NCBI GenBank assembly: GCA_050700835.1
Contig: JBOHDX010000020.1
Location: forward strand, 1-8,474
Length of the DNA: 8,474 bases
Source: JBOHDX01 sp050700835
Lineage (GTDB): Bacteria > Actinomycetota > Actinomycetes > Propionibacteriales > Nocardioidaceae
Direction: 5' to 3'
The position numbers and the translations under genes are program-made. The notes beneath the pieces were generated by a model. The model was not told the origin of the DNA, did not search any database, and was given only the letters and a program-made list of their open reading frames with translations. Shown in pieces: positions 1 through 6,306 of the stretch. The stretch's first letter is position 1. Every line of letters begins with the position of its first letter.

Positions 1-107
1 CCGAAGAGCACCTCGACGCCGTCGCCGAGGAGCTCAACGACCGGCCCCGCAAACGCCTACAGTTCAAGAAGCCGATCGAGATGATCGGACCACTGCTGTT
101 GCGATGA
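1..107 (+). CDS. IS30-family transposase, C-terminal fragment
   Basis: The frame starting at base 3 encodes 34 residues ending at TGA 105-107. It begins EEHLDAVAEELNDRPRK and closes with KPIEMIGPLLLR. The segment LNDRPRKRL followed by a hydrophobic, lysine/proline-containing tail is the characteristic end of IS30-type DDE transposases, which cut and join the element's ends. The catalytic core lies upstream of the window. The frame is truncated only by the window edge, with no internal stop or frameshift. The same peptide is encoded on the minus strand at the right end, where more of the protein is visible. Confidence 0.85.
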   Translation, partial: EEHLDAVAEELNDRPRKRLQFKKPIEMIGPLLLR

Positions 108-121
108 CCGCCAGAATCCGC
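1..121 (+). mobile_element. IS30-family element, 3' end (left copy)
   Basis: This is the inner end of an insertion sequence. It contains the transposase 3' end (stop at 105-107) and 14 further bases. The boundary at 121 is set by comparison with the right copy: identity holds through AGAATCCGC and breaks at the next base. The transposase stop lies so close to the end that the terminal inverted repeat probably overlaps the last codons, as is usual in compact IS elements. The 5' part lies outside the window. Confidence 0.85.
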
Positions 122-160
122 CGATCCCTGAACGGGCAGTGCAGATGGGTGTTGTGATGC

Positions 161-841
161 CTATCGGACGGTCGCGTCAGCCTGGTCGAGCAACGCCTGC
201 AACTCGGAACGGTCCGCAGGCTTGGGCTTGTCGAAATCCCCGCCTTCCGCGTAGGCGCCGGCGTAGGCGGGCTGATCGCGCTGGAAGCGCCAACTGTCAG
301 CCAGGCTGCCGGTGTCGAAGACGTCGTACCCGATTGCGTCGATGAAGTCGGAAGCTGTCTTCTTGGCCGCATCGTCGTCACCGGCGATCATGAGCGTATT
401 GCGGTCAGCTGCCCCGCCAGGTCGCTGCATCGAGCCGAGGTGCTTGAAGAAGATGTTGTTGAAGGCCTTCACTACTTCGGCCGACGCCAGGTGTTGCTGA
501 ACGAGCCCGCTGGTCGTGGTCTGTTTGTCGTCGAGGGCGGGGATCGCGCCATCGCGCTCGGGGTAGTAGTTGCAAGTGTCGATGACGACCTTGCCCGCCA
601 GGGGCTCCACCGGTACCTCGTCGATCTTGCCGAGCGGGATGGTGACGACGACGATGTCGCCTGCTGCGGCGGTCTGCGCCGATGTCGCGGCGCGTGCCCT
701 GGGCCCAAGACTCTGCACCAGATCGGCCAGCGTCTCTGGGCCACGCGAGTTAGAGACGACAACGTCGTAGTCGGCGTCGACTGCCAGTTGGGCGAGGGTG
801 CCGCCTATGTTGCCGCTTCCGACGAATCCGATGGTGGTCAT
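161..841 (-). CDS. NADP-binding oxidoreductase, NPD/F420-dependent type
   Basis: The 226-residue protein starts with a Rossmann fold: MTTIGFVGSGNIGGTLAQLA places the glycine-rich loop GSGNIG at residues 8-13. SNSRGPETL (residues 30-38) follows the second strand, where Ser and Arg would hold the 2'-phosphate of NADP. A second hydrophobic strand is at DIVVVTIPL (62-70), and VVIDTCNYY (85-93) and KAFNNIFF (125-132) are typical of the NADP oxidoreductase, coenzyme F420-dependent family (Pfam NPD group). Members move hydride between NADP(H) and F420 or act on uncharacterised substrates; the substrate here cannot be read from sequence. The length is usual for the family. The ATG at 841 is chosen because family homology begins there. 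An in-frame GTG at 859 would add six residues and sits 7 bases after a predicted -10, so a leaderless start there is possible. The gene is single and runs toward the left IS copy. Confidence 0.85.
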   Translation of the reverse strand: MTTIGFVGSGNIGGTLAQLAVDADYDVVVSNSRGPETLADLVQSLGPRARAATSAQTAAAGDIVVVTIPLGKIDEVPVEPLAGKVVIDTCNYYPERDGAIPALDDKQTTTSGLVQQHLASAEVVKAFNNIFFKHLGSMQRPGGAADRNTLMIAGDDDAAKKTASDFIDAIGYDVFDTGSLADSWRFQRDQPAYAGAYAEGGDFDKPKPADRSELQALLDQADATVR

Positions 842-866
842 GGCAGTCCAAAGGCCCACCAGGAGC

Positions 867-895
867 CAGATATTCCGATCGCGTACTCACCCCAA
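867..895 (-). promoter_or_regulatory. Candidate promoter of the NPD oxidoreductase
   Basis: On the minus strand, TTGGGG (895-890) is followed after 17 bases by TATCTG (872-867). The -10 matches only the TA positions of TAnnnT and the -35 only its first three bases, so this is a weak match. Its position fits: transcription would begin near 860, next to the alternative GTG start at 859 and about 20 bases ahead of the ATG at 841. Confidence 0.3.
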
Positions 896-985
896 TCGAG
901 CTCCAGGCTACCTCTCACGGATCCCGTTGTGGCACGTGCAATCCGGATGTGATCGAGGATCCGATCGACACGGAAGGCGCTGTCT

Positions 986-1002
986 TCCCGTCCCGAGCGG
1001 GA
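986..1002 (-). terminator. Weak hairpin after the PIN toxin gene
   Basis: Just past the PIN stop codon, TCCCG (986-990) and CGGGA (998-1002) can pair as a 5-bp GC-rich stem with a 7-base loop. There is no T-run on the minus strand, so intrinsic termination is uncertain. It could still stabilise a transcript 3' end. Confidence 0.25.
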
Positions 1003-1005
1003 TTC

Positions 1006-1992
1006 TCAGCGGTCCAGGATGTCCCGGGCAGAGAGGATGCCTGGGCCAAGGCCCCAGACGCGCCAAGTCCCGTCTTGCACCTTGACCAGGGTCAAGAACG
1101 TCATGGCTGTCAGATACGCCTCGAACACCCGGGAAGCCGAGCTGACTTCCGGAACGAACCGCATGAATGCGATCCGATCGGGAGCGTCGACGGCGCGGAT
1201 CACTTTCGACGCCAGAGATCGGTCAGCGAGGTGGTCAATGGCCCATTGGTAGTCGCCCCAAGCCTGCGGGTCGTATGTGAGTTCGCGGGCCAAGTCGAGA
1301 TCGTCCAGGAGTCCTGCGCACCATCCGAAAGCGACCTGCGCCGGGTTGGTGATGTCGCCGGGTTCGCCAAGAGCGGCGATGCCCGCCTCGTCTTCGGACA
1401 TGACCAGTGCAGGCACCGGGGAGACCGGACCAGGCGGATCGACGAGAGCATCAGCCGCCAAGTTGGCGAACATCGGCACGGTCGCGGTCAGACTGGCCAG
1501 GAAGTCAGTGACCGTCTGTGGCGGATGCTGGAAGGCAGCGGTCTCTCGCGCCAAGGAGGAGACCACAGCCTCGGCGTGCCCGCCGAGCAAACCGACGAGG
1601 AAGTTGTCTGGATGAAGGATCTCGATCCCGTGCGGCGCTGCACCCTCGTCGGGAAAGTCCTTCAGATTGAAGGTCACGACGGTGTTTGCACCAGCGCGGA
1701 CGGCGGCGGCGAGCACATGCCGGTCTTTGGGATCGCACGCCATCTGGTCGATGAGGTCATCAAACCCCTCAACAAGCGCCTCGGCGCCGAAGGCTTCCCT
1801 CATCATTCGGATACGACGGCTCGCAGCTTCAGGTGACACGCCGACCTTCGGCAGTGTCCTGCTCACCTCGTCCAAGATCGGGTCCGACCACAGTGGCTGA
1901 AGCAGGCCGGACTCAGCGAGCCAAAGCAGCGTGGTCGCAAGCCTGATCGGGACAAGTGTGCACGCGTCGAGAACGGCAACTGGGCGACTCAC
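1006..1992 (-). CDS. PIN-domain ribonuclease toxin with extra C-terminal domain
   Basis: The 328-residue protein has a PIN domain over about residues 5-140. The acidic metal-binding positions are visible: D9 in VLDACTL, E42 in LDEV, D87/D90 in DPKDRHVLAAA, and N109/D112 in VTFNLKDF. PIN toxins of VapC-like modules are Mg-dependent RNases. A helical tail continues to about residue 180. A separate block, residues about 195-328, contains ALVMSEDEAGIAALGEP, WGDYQWAIDHLAD and a closing TWRVWGLGP. It resembles a small stand-alone actinobacterial domain that I recognise only by its pattern (acidic start, Trp-rich end) and cannot name. Most VapC-like toxins end near 130-190 residues, so this looks like a fusion. 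The GTG start at 1992-1990 overlaps the antitoxin stop (GTGA), implying coupled translation; no Shine-Dalgarno sequence is visible. Confidence 0.82.
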   Translation of the reverse strand: MSRPVAVLDACTLVPIRLATTLLWLAESGLLQPLWSDPILDEVSRTLPKVGVSPEAASRRIRMMREAFGAEALVEGFDDLIDQMACDPKDRHVLAAAVRAGANTVVTFNLKDFPDEGAAPHGIEILHPDNFLVGLLGGHAEAVVSSLARETAAFQHPPQTVTDFLASLTATVPMFANLAADALVDPPGPVSPVPALVMSEDEAGIAALGEPGDITNPAQVAFGWCAGLLDDLDLARELTYDPQAWGDYQWAIDHLADRSLASKVIRAVDAPDRIAFMRFVPEVSSASRVFEAYLTAMTFLTLVKVQDGTWRVWGLGPGILSARDILDR

Positions 1993-2399
1993 CGAGTGCT
2001 GATGACCTGGTCCGGCGGTGTGCCCTCGCCGATCTCCTGGGCGAGTTCATGCAGTGCGGCTCTGCGCCGGTTGGTGCTGACCGCGCGATAGCGGGCCAGT
2101 TCCGAGGCCGCGATGCGGCGATGCACTCCGCCGCCCTCCGCTGCGAGCTCTCCGCGATCGATCAGCCGAACAACCGTCATTCGACTGACGCCGAGGAAGT
2201 CGGCGGCATGCTGAGTGCTGACAAGAGTGTCGGACGGCAGTACCACCGCCTCGTCACTCGACTCCAGTACATCGACGAGTCGAAGGAATGCGTCACGAGC
2301 CGAATCCGAGACCTCGGGTGAACCTTCCAACTCCCGGAACACGCTTTCAAGCGCAGCGCGCAAACGTTGCGCCTGGTCGTGCGCGATGGCCCCAGTCAT
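1989..2399 (-). CDS. Excisionase-family HTH antitoxin
   Basis: The 136-residue protein precedes and overlaps the PIN toxin gene. Residues 60-106 form an excisionase/MerR-like winged HTH: VSTQHAADFLGVSRMTVVRLI (60-80) is the helix-turn-helix, DRGELAAEGGGVHRRI the wing, and ASELARYR the closing helix. The N-terminal 50 residues look helical and may mediate dimerisation. The C-terminal tail (107-136) is charged and probably binds the toxin. By analogy with other type II pairs it should neutralise the PIN nuclease and repress its own promoter. The ATG at 2399 is supported by a -10 element placed for a leaderless transcript and by the lack of any Shine-Dalgarno sequence. Confidence 0.82.
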   Translation of the reverse strand: MTGAIAHDQAQRLRAALESVFRELEGSPEVSDSARDAFLRLVDVLESSDEAVVLPSDTLVSTQHAADFLGVSRMTVVRLIDRGELAAEGGGVHRRIAASELARYRAVSTNRRRAALHELAQEIGEGTPPDQVISTR

Positions 2400-2405
2400 G
2401 GATCA

Positions 2406-2411
2406 AGCATA
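2406..2411 (-). promoter_or_regulatory. -10 element for a leaderless antitoxin mRNA
   Basis: On the minus strand TATGCT (2411-2406) matches the actinobacterial -10 pattern TAnnnT. Six bases (TGATCC) separate it from the ATG of the antitoxin gene, so transcription would start at or next to the A of the start codon. No obvious -35 is seen; two direct repeats occupy the sequence just upstream. Confidence 0.55.
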
Positions 2412-2429
2412 CTCAGAACGCTCAAAACG
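2412..2429 (-). repeat. Two 9-bp direct repeats, candidate antitoxin operator
   Basis: Read on the minus strand, CGTTTTGAG (2429-2421) is followed immediately by CGTTCTGAG (2420-2412), differing at one base, and the second copy abuts the -10 TATGCT. Excisionase-type winged HTH proteins commonly bind direct repeats. The position would let the antitoxin block RNA polymerase. The operator role is inferred from position and protein family. Confidence 0.45.
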
Positions 2430-2647
2430 CACACCCGCGAGTCTTCCTCGTCGCCGTTCACGGATCCTGGTCCGGGACGGAGTCGGCGCGCAGAACCGCC
2501 AAGTACTCCGCGTCGCGAGGCGAGCCGAGTTGGGGGTGACCATCTGGTGGTGGCGTGAACGCGAAGATCCTCGCCGACAAGATGCAGCGGAGTGGGGGTG
2601 TCGACCGGGTAGCGCCAAGGCCTGAATGTACTCGGTGGGCGGGCAGG
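2430..2647. other. Gap between 5-oxoprolinase operon and toxin-antitoxin pair
   Basis: These 218 bases (248 up to the antitoxin start at 2399) carry no convincing gene or strong terminator. On the minus strand an open frame runs from inside pxpC to a stop at 2460-2458. It has G/C-rich third positions and a plausible tail (GSPRDAEYLAVLRADSVPD), but no clear start codon or recognised family. It may be a decayed gene end or chance in GC-rich DNA. Confidence 0.4.
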
Positions 2648-3514
2648 TCAGAGTTGGTGCGCGCTCGGGGCCGTCGGGTGCAAGGTCACGCTCTGCCCCG
2701 GCCGGAGCTGCCCGCATCGGTCCACGTCGTGGTCGACGACGTACGCGATGACCGGATAGCCGCCGGTGGCGGGGTGGTCGGCGAGGAAGAGCACGGGCTT
2801 GCCCGACGGTGGGATCTGGAGGGCTCCGCGCGCCAATCCCTCGCTCGGTAGCTCGTCTGTCCGAGTGCGTTCGAGCGGCTCGCCGTCGAGCCGTAGCCCC
2901 ACGCGGTTGCTGTCGCTGGTCACGATGTACCGCTGGCTGACGAGCAGGGCCCATGCCTCGTCGCTGAACCAGTCCCACCGCGGCCCGGGCATCACTCGCA
3001 CCGTGACATCCCCCGCCTCGGGGTCGGCCACCGGCGCCAGGTCGACGCCGGGTGCCCCGAGCTCGGGATCTCCGACAGGGAGCACATCGCCGACCGCGAC
3101 TGGAGCCGGGCCGAGTCCCGACAGCACGTCGGTGGAGCGAGATCCGAGGACGAGTTCCGTCGTGAAGCCGCCGCGAACCGCGAGGTAGGTGCGCAGACCG
3201 CTGGCTGGCGCCCCGAGTTGCAGCTCCTGGCTCGCCCGCAAGGGTGCCGGCGCATTGTGTGACCAGGCTCCCTCGCAGCGCGCGCCGGTGGTCACCACCA
3301 CGACGTCCTGGTCGGCACGAAGTCGCAGACCGCCGAATGTGACCTCGAGGACCGCGGCGCCCTCGGGGTTTCCGACGAGTCGATTCGCCAGCCGGTATGC
3401 CGCACGGTCACATGCTCCTGAGGGCCCGATCCCGAACGCCGCCCTGCCCGGGCGGCCGGCATCTTGGACCGTGGTGAGTGCCCCGGTCGCCAGCACGGTG
3501 AGGTGGCGGCTCAT
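2648..3514 (-). CDS. pxpC: 5-oxoprolinase subunit C (biotin-dependent carboxyltransferase family)
   Basis: This 288-residue protein belongs to the PxpC/KipA group, one of three subunits that together hydrolyse 5-oxo-L-proline to L-glutamate with ATP in the cytoplasm. Hallmarks in order: TTVQDAGRPGRAAFGI (14-29) with SGACDRAAYRLAN (32-44), LEVTFGG (56-62), YLAVRGGF (110-117), GSRSTDVLSGLG (124-135), SDSNRVGLRLDG (200-211), and the C-terminal LPSEGLARGALQIPPSGKP (222-240) plus ADHPATGGYPVIAYV (245-259). Length is normal for PxpC. The ATG at 3514-3512 overlaps the pxpB stop by ATGA and has a GAGGA ribosome-binding site six bases upstream. It is the last gene of the operon. The family was once annotated as allophanate hydrolase subunit 2; the neighbouring pxpA makes the oxoprolinase role more likely. 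Confidence 0.93.
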   Translation of the reverse strand: MSRHLTVLATGALTTVQDAGRPGRAAFGIGPSGACDRAAYRLANRLVGNPEGAAVLEVTFGGLRLRADQDVVVVTTGARCEGAWSHNAPAPLRASQELQLGAPASGLRTYLAVRGGFTTELVLGSRSTDVLSGLGPAPVAVGDVLPVGDPELGAPGVDLAPVADPEAGDVTVRVMPGPRWDWFSDEAWALLVSQRYIVTSDSNRVGLRLDGEPLERTRTDELPSEGLARGALQIPPSGKPVLFLADHPATGGYPVIAYVVDHDVDRCGQLRPGQSVTLHPTAPSAHQL

Positions 3515-4128
3515 TGCGCGTCCTCGTCGACGAATCGGACTCGGATCCCCGGGCGGAGCAGAGCAGCTGGGTCCCTGGACGGTTCGAACAGCTCCAGCCG
3601 GGTCCGGCCAATCAACTGCCAGCCACCGGGCGACTCGCGCGGGTAGACGCCGCTGTACCCGCCGGCCAGCGCGACCGACCCGGGAGGCACCTTCTTGCGG
3701 GGCGACGAGCGGCGCGGCACCTCTTCCTGCCACGTCTTTGACGTCAGGTAGCCGAAGCCGGGGACGAACCCGCAGAACGCCACGGCCCACTCGTGCGTGG
3801 TGTGCCGACGTACCAGCTCGGCACCGTCGCAGCCGAGGAGCCGAGCCGTCTCCTCCAGATCCTCTCCGTCGTAGGTCACCGGGATCTCCACGAGCTCGCC
3901 GGAGTTGAGAGGGTCATGGCGAGGTGTCGTGCGCCGCACCACCTCCGCGGCTGCTGAGAGCGAGGTGACCGCGGGATCGGTCACGACGAGCAGCGTGCGC
4001 GCGGCCGGGACGACGTCGATCACGCCCTCCGGAAGGTCGTCGACGAGCGCTGCGTAGCATCCGAGCACCTCCTGCAGGTCGTCGAACTCGACCAGGAGGG
4101 CGGTGCTTCCACTGGGCAACACGCGCAT
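3511..4128 (-). CDS. pxpB: 5-oxoprolinase subunit B (KipI family)
   Basis: This 205-residue protein is the PxpB subunit, which pairs with PxpC. It begins with the family's MRVLPSGSTALLVEF. It carries VEIPVTYDGEDL (80-91), the highly conserved AFCGFVPGFGYL (117-128) and the glycine/proline-rich PPGSVALAGGYSGVYPRES (148-166), followed by PGGWQLIGRT (167-176). Length is usual, or slightly short, for the family. The Bacillus homologue KipI also inhibits the sporulation kinase KinA; nothing here suggests such a role. The ATG at 4128-4126 shares one base with the pxpA stop (TGATG) and lacks a good Shine-Dalgarno sequence, so translation is probably coupled. Its own stop overlaps pxpC. Confidence 0.93.
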   Translation of the reverse strand: MRVLPSGSTALLVEFDDLQEVLGCYAALVDDLPEGVIDVVPAARTLLVVTDPAVTSLSAAAEVVRRTTPRHDPLNSGELVEIPVTYDGEDLEETARLLGCDGAELVRRHTTHEWAVAFCGFVPGFGYLTSKTWQEEVPRRSSPRKKVPPGSVALAGGYSGVYPRESPGGWQLIGRTRLELFEPSRDPAALLRPGIRVRFVDEDAQ

Positions 4129-4901
4129 CAGGTGGCGAAAGGTGAGAGGGCGACCCCGGCCGCGGCAAGAGCCTCCTTGACCGAGCGAGCGATACCTACG
4201 GCGCCGGAGGTGTCTCCGTGCACGCAGATGGACTTGGCGGTGACGGCCAGCGGAGCGCCCCCGATGTCGGTGATCTGCCCGCCCGTGGCGATCGCGACAC
4301 ATCGCCGGGCGATCTCGTCGGCATCTTCGAGAACCGCGCCCGGCAACCGTCTGGAGACCAGCGTGCCTTGCGCGGTGTAGGCCCGGTCGGCGAAGGCCTC
4401 CTGCACGACGCTCAGGCCCGCCTGTCCGGCCCGGCGCAGCCACGCCGAGCCGGCCAGCCCCAGCACGGGCAGTGTTGAGTCGTAGTCGACGAGCGCCTGC
4501 ACGACGGCGGCCGCCTGCTCCTCATGGTGGACGATCGCGTTGTAGAGCGCGCCGTGCGGCTTGACGTAGCTCACCCGCGATCCGGCCACGCGGGCGAACG
4601 ACTCCAGGGCGCCGATCTGATAGATGACGTCCTGGGTCAAGGCCTCGGGCTCGATGTCGATGAACCGCCGACCGAAGCCCGGCAGATCGCGATAGCCCAC
4701 TTGCGCGCCGATGGCGACCCCACGCTCGGCCGCCCGGTCGCACACTCGGCGCATGATCGACGGGTCGCTGGCGTGGAATCCGCAGGCGACGTTCGCACTG
4801 GTGACAATGCCGAGCAGCGCGTCGTCGTCGCCGAGGGACCAATGGCCGAAGCCCTCGCCCAGATCGCTATTGAGGTCGATCGTCGTCACCTCGCCCGCCA
4901 T
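4128..4901 (-). CDS. pxpA: 5-oxoprolinase subunit A (LamB/YcsF family)
   Basis: The 257-residue protein is the LamB/YcsF-family subunit that, with PxpB and PxpC, converts 5-oxoproline to glutamate using ATP. Visible family motifs are DLNSDLGEGFG (9-19), SANVACGFHASDP (35-47), GAQVGYRDLPGFGRR (65-79), YVKPHGALYN (112-121), EAFADRAYTAQGTLVSRR (168-185) and ICVHGDT (225-231). The conserved His and Asp residues in these motifs line the active site in this TIM-barrel-like family. Length is typical (about 250). The ATG at 4901 is chosen because the family's TIDLNSDLGE follows within a few residues. It overlaps the stop of the upstream membrane-protein gene (TGATG), so the in-frame upstream extension to 4961 is rejected. 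Confidence 0.95.
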   Translation of the reverse strand: MAGEVTTIDLNSDLGEGFGHWSLGDDDALLGIVTSANVACGFHASDPSIMRRVCDRAAERGVAIGAQVGYRDLPGFGRRFIDIEPEALTQDVIYQIGALESFARVAGSRVSYVKPHGALYNAIVHHEEQAAAVVQALVDYDSTLPVLGLAGSAWLRRAGQAGLSVVQEAFADRAYTAQGTLVSRRLPGAVLEDADEIARRCVAIATGGQITDIGGAPLAVTAKSICVHGDTSGAVGIARSVKEALAAAGVALSPFAT

Positions 4902-6193
4902 CAGAAGAGGCCCCCGAGACCGGTCAGCGACTTGTAGCCCAGATAGAGCGTCAGCACCCATGCCACCGCGCCGATGCCGAGCAGCCAGCGCGGGTAGCGG
5001 TAGCCGCCGAGCAGGTCACGACGACGGGCAGCGATCCACAGCAGGATGCCCAGGCCGAAGGGGAGGATCAGCCCGTTGAAGGCGCCGGCGAAGATCAGCA
5101 GTTTCACGGGTGTCGTATTGATGGCCAGGAAGATCACCGTCGAGATCACGATGAAGCCGCACACCACCCAGCGCTCCCAGCGGGTCACCCAGGGACCGAT
5201 CACCTTCAGGAACGACGTGGAGGTGTACGACGCCCCGATCACCGAGGTGACCGCCGCGGACCAGATGATGACGCCGAAGACGATTTCGCCGGTGGTGCCC
5301 AGAGCGTGCTGGAACGCCGACCCGGTTGGATTAGCCGGATCCAGGCTCCTGCCGCCGGCCACTACGCCGAGAATCGCCAGGAACAACAGCACCCTCATCA
5401 CGCCGGTGATCAGTACGCCGGTGATCGAGCTGCGGGTGATCTGCCCGACGAACTCCTCCCCCTTGACCCCGTTGTCCACCAACCGGTGCGCTCCGGCGTA
5501 CACGATGTAACCGCCGACCGTGCCACCGATCAGCGTGGTGATCACCAGGAAGCTGATCGTGTCCGGGGCCACGGCCTGTCGCAACGCCTCGCCGGCGGGC
5601 GGCTGGGTCTTGATGGCAACGAAGGTCGTCAGCGCGATCATCACCACGCCGAGGAGCACCACGGCCCGGTCCATGGCCACGCCGGCGCGGCGAATCAGGA
5701 AGATCGCGATGGCCACCGCGGCCGAGATCGCGCCGCCGATTCGCACGTTCAGGCCGAAAATCGCGTTCAACCCCAGTGACGTGCCGGCGATGTTGCCGAT
5801 GTTGAACACCAGCCCGCCGAGCACGTCGAGCGCGGCAAGAACGTACCCCGCTCCGGGCAACACGTTGTTCGCGAGATCCTGCGCACGACGTCCGGCGACT
5901 CCTACGATTCGCCAGACGTTCAGCTGGATCGCGATGTCGAAAAGGATCGAGGCCAGAACCGCGAACGCGAAGGCGGCCCGGAGCTGGTCGGTGAACTCGG
6001 TGGTCTGGGTGATGAAGCCGGGGCCGATCGCTGAGGTCGCCATCAAGAACATGGCGCCGAGGAACTTGGCGCGGCCGCTCAGCTGGCCGCTCGCCGGAGG
6101 TGCCGCATCACCCCCTTCGGGAGTTGTGGGCGCGACTGAGGCAGGTGGCTGCACAGACTTGGCCCGGCGCTGGCCTTCGTGGTGATGGGACAT
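4901..6193 (-). CDS. NRAMP-related membrane transporter (YcsG-like)
   Basis: The 430-residue protein is polytopic, with roughly eleven hydrophobic segments from residue 45 to 425. The segment GAMFLMATSAIGPGFITQTT (46-65) and the overall pattern identify a divergent NRAMP relative, as YcsG in the Bacillus oxoprolinase cluster. The TM1 DPGN motif of metal-transporting NRAMPs is absent (TTEFTD follows GPGFITQ), and the TM6 MPH motif is replaced by YIVYAGAHRL (229-238). The usual Mn/Fe ligands are therefore missing and a non-metal substrate is plausible. Import of 5-oxoproline or a related amino acid is my inference from the operon. The cytoplasmic N-terminus has HHH at residues 3-5 and a Pro/Ala-rich stretch. 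The ATG at 6193 is chosen for its GGAG site five bases upstream; a GTG at 6229 would add 12 residues. It is the first gene of the operon and overlaps pxpA by one base. Confidence 0.85.
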   Translation of the reverse strand: MSHHHEGQRRAKSVQPPASVAPTTPEGGDAAPPASGQLSGRAKFLGAMFLMATSAIGPGFITQTTEFTDQLRAAFAFAVLASILFDIAIQLNVWRIVGVAGRRAQDLANNVLPGAGYVLAALDVLGGLVFNIGNIAGTSLGLNAIFGLNVRIGGAISAAVAIAIFLIRRAGVAMDRAVVLLGVVMIALTTFVAIKTQPPAGEALRQAVAPDTISFLVITTLIGGTVGGYIVYAGAHRLVDNGVKGEEFVGQITRSSITGVLITGVMRVLLFLAILGVVAGGRSLDPANPTGSAFQHALGTTGEIVFGVIIWSAAVTSVIGASYTSTSFLKVIGPWVTRWERWVVCGFIVISTVIFLAINTTPVKLLIFAGAFNGLILPFGLGILLWIAARRRDLLGGYRYPRWLLGIGAVAWVLTLYLGYKSLTGLGGLF

Positions 6194-6198
6194 GGTCG

Positions 6199-6202
6199 CT
6201 CC
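6199..6202 (-). promoter_or_regulatory. Ribosome-binding site fixing the transporter start
   Basis: GGAG on the minus strand (6202-6199) lies five bases before the ATG at 6193. It favours this start over the in-frame GTG at 6229. Confidence 0.6.
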
Positions 6203-6232
6203 AGAGGGGAGAGGTGTGTCGCGGATCACAGC

Positions 6233-6262
6233 ACCCTAGCAGTTCGTTGAACAATCCGACAA
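6233..6262 (-). promoter_or_regulatory. Candidate promoter of the transporter-pxpABC operon
   Basis: On the minus strand TTGTCG (6262-6257) is followed after 18 bases by TAGGGT (6238-6233), preceded by TGC, which gives an extended -10 form. The start point would fall near 6226, leaving a leader of about 33 bases that contains the GGAG site. The candidate operator dyad overlaps this -35. Confidence 0.45.
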
Positions 6263-6276
6263 GAGTCTGATTCAAC
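6246..6276. promoter_or_regulatory. Imperfect dyad, candidate GntR operator
   Basis: GTTGAA (6246-6251) is mirrored by TTCAAC (6271-6276), with GAC (6258-6260) and GTC (6265-6267) inside. Inner and outer arms are off-centre by about 1.5 bases, so the symmetry is imperfect. It lies between the divergent transcription units and covers the predicted -35 of the operon, where a FadR-type GntR repressor would be expected to bind. The role is inferred; the consensus of this regulator is unknown. Confidence 0.4.
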
Positions 6277-6306
6277 ACATTCTGGCTTTTGGTCGCGCGC
6301 TGAGCG

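Noticed and set aside
440..952. Plus-strand open frame opposite the NPD oxidoreductase
   Set aside because: The minus-strand frame has an unmistakable Rossmann motif. The plus frame shows no domain and no ribosome-binding site.
918..966. Short palindromes GCACGTGC (932-939) and GATCG...CGATC (951-966) upstream of the NPD gene
   Set aside because: They are short, not coaxial with each other or with the flanking CGGAT/ATCCG pair, and GATC-rich palindromes are frequent in GC-rich DNA. An operator cannot be supported.
949..1836. Long plus-strand open frame opposite the PIN gene
   Set aside because: It is the antisense of a clear PIN-domain gene, is rich in Arg/Gly/His without any family motif, and ends and starts at unrelated places. 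It is a GC-driven shadow.
3515..3790. Upstream extension of the pxpC frame
   Set aside because: The family start MSRHLTVLATG lies at 3514 with a GAGGA site and ATGA overlap. The extension is Arg-rich and lies antisense to nothing but inside pxpB in another frame.
5520..6185. Plus-strand open frame opposite the NRAMP-like gene
   Set aside because: It is the complement of hydrophobic codons, giving an Ala/Thr/Pro-rich sequence without signal or domain; the minus strand is clearly coding.
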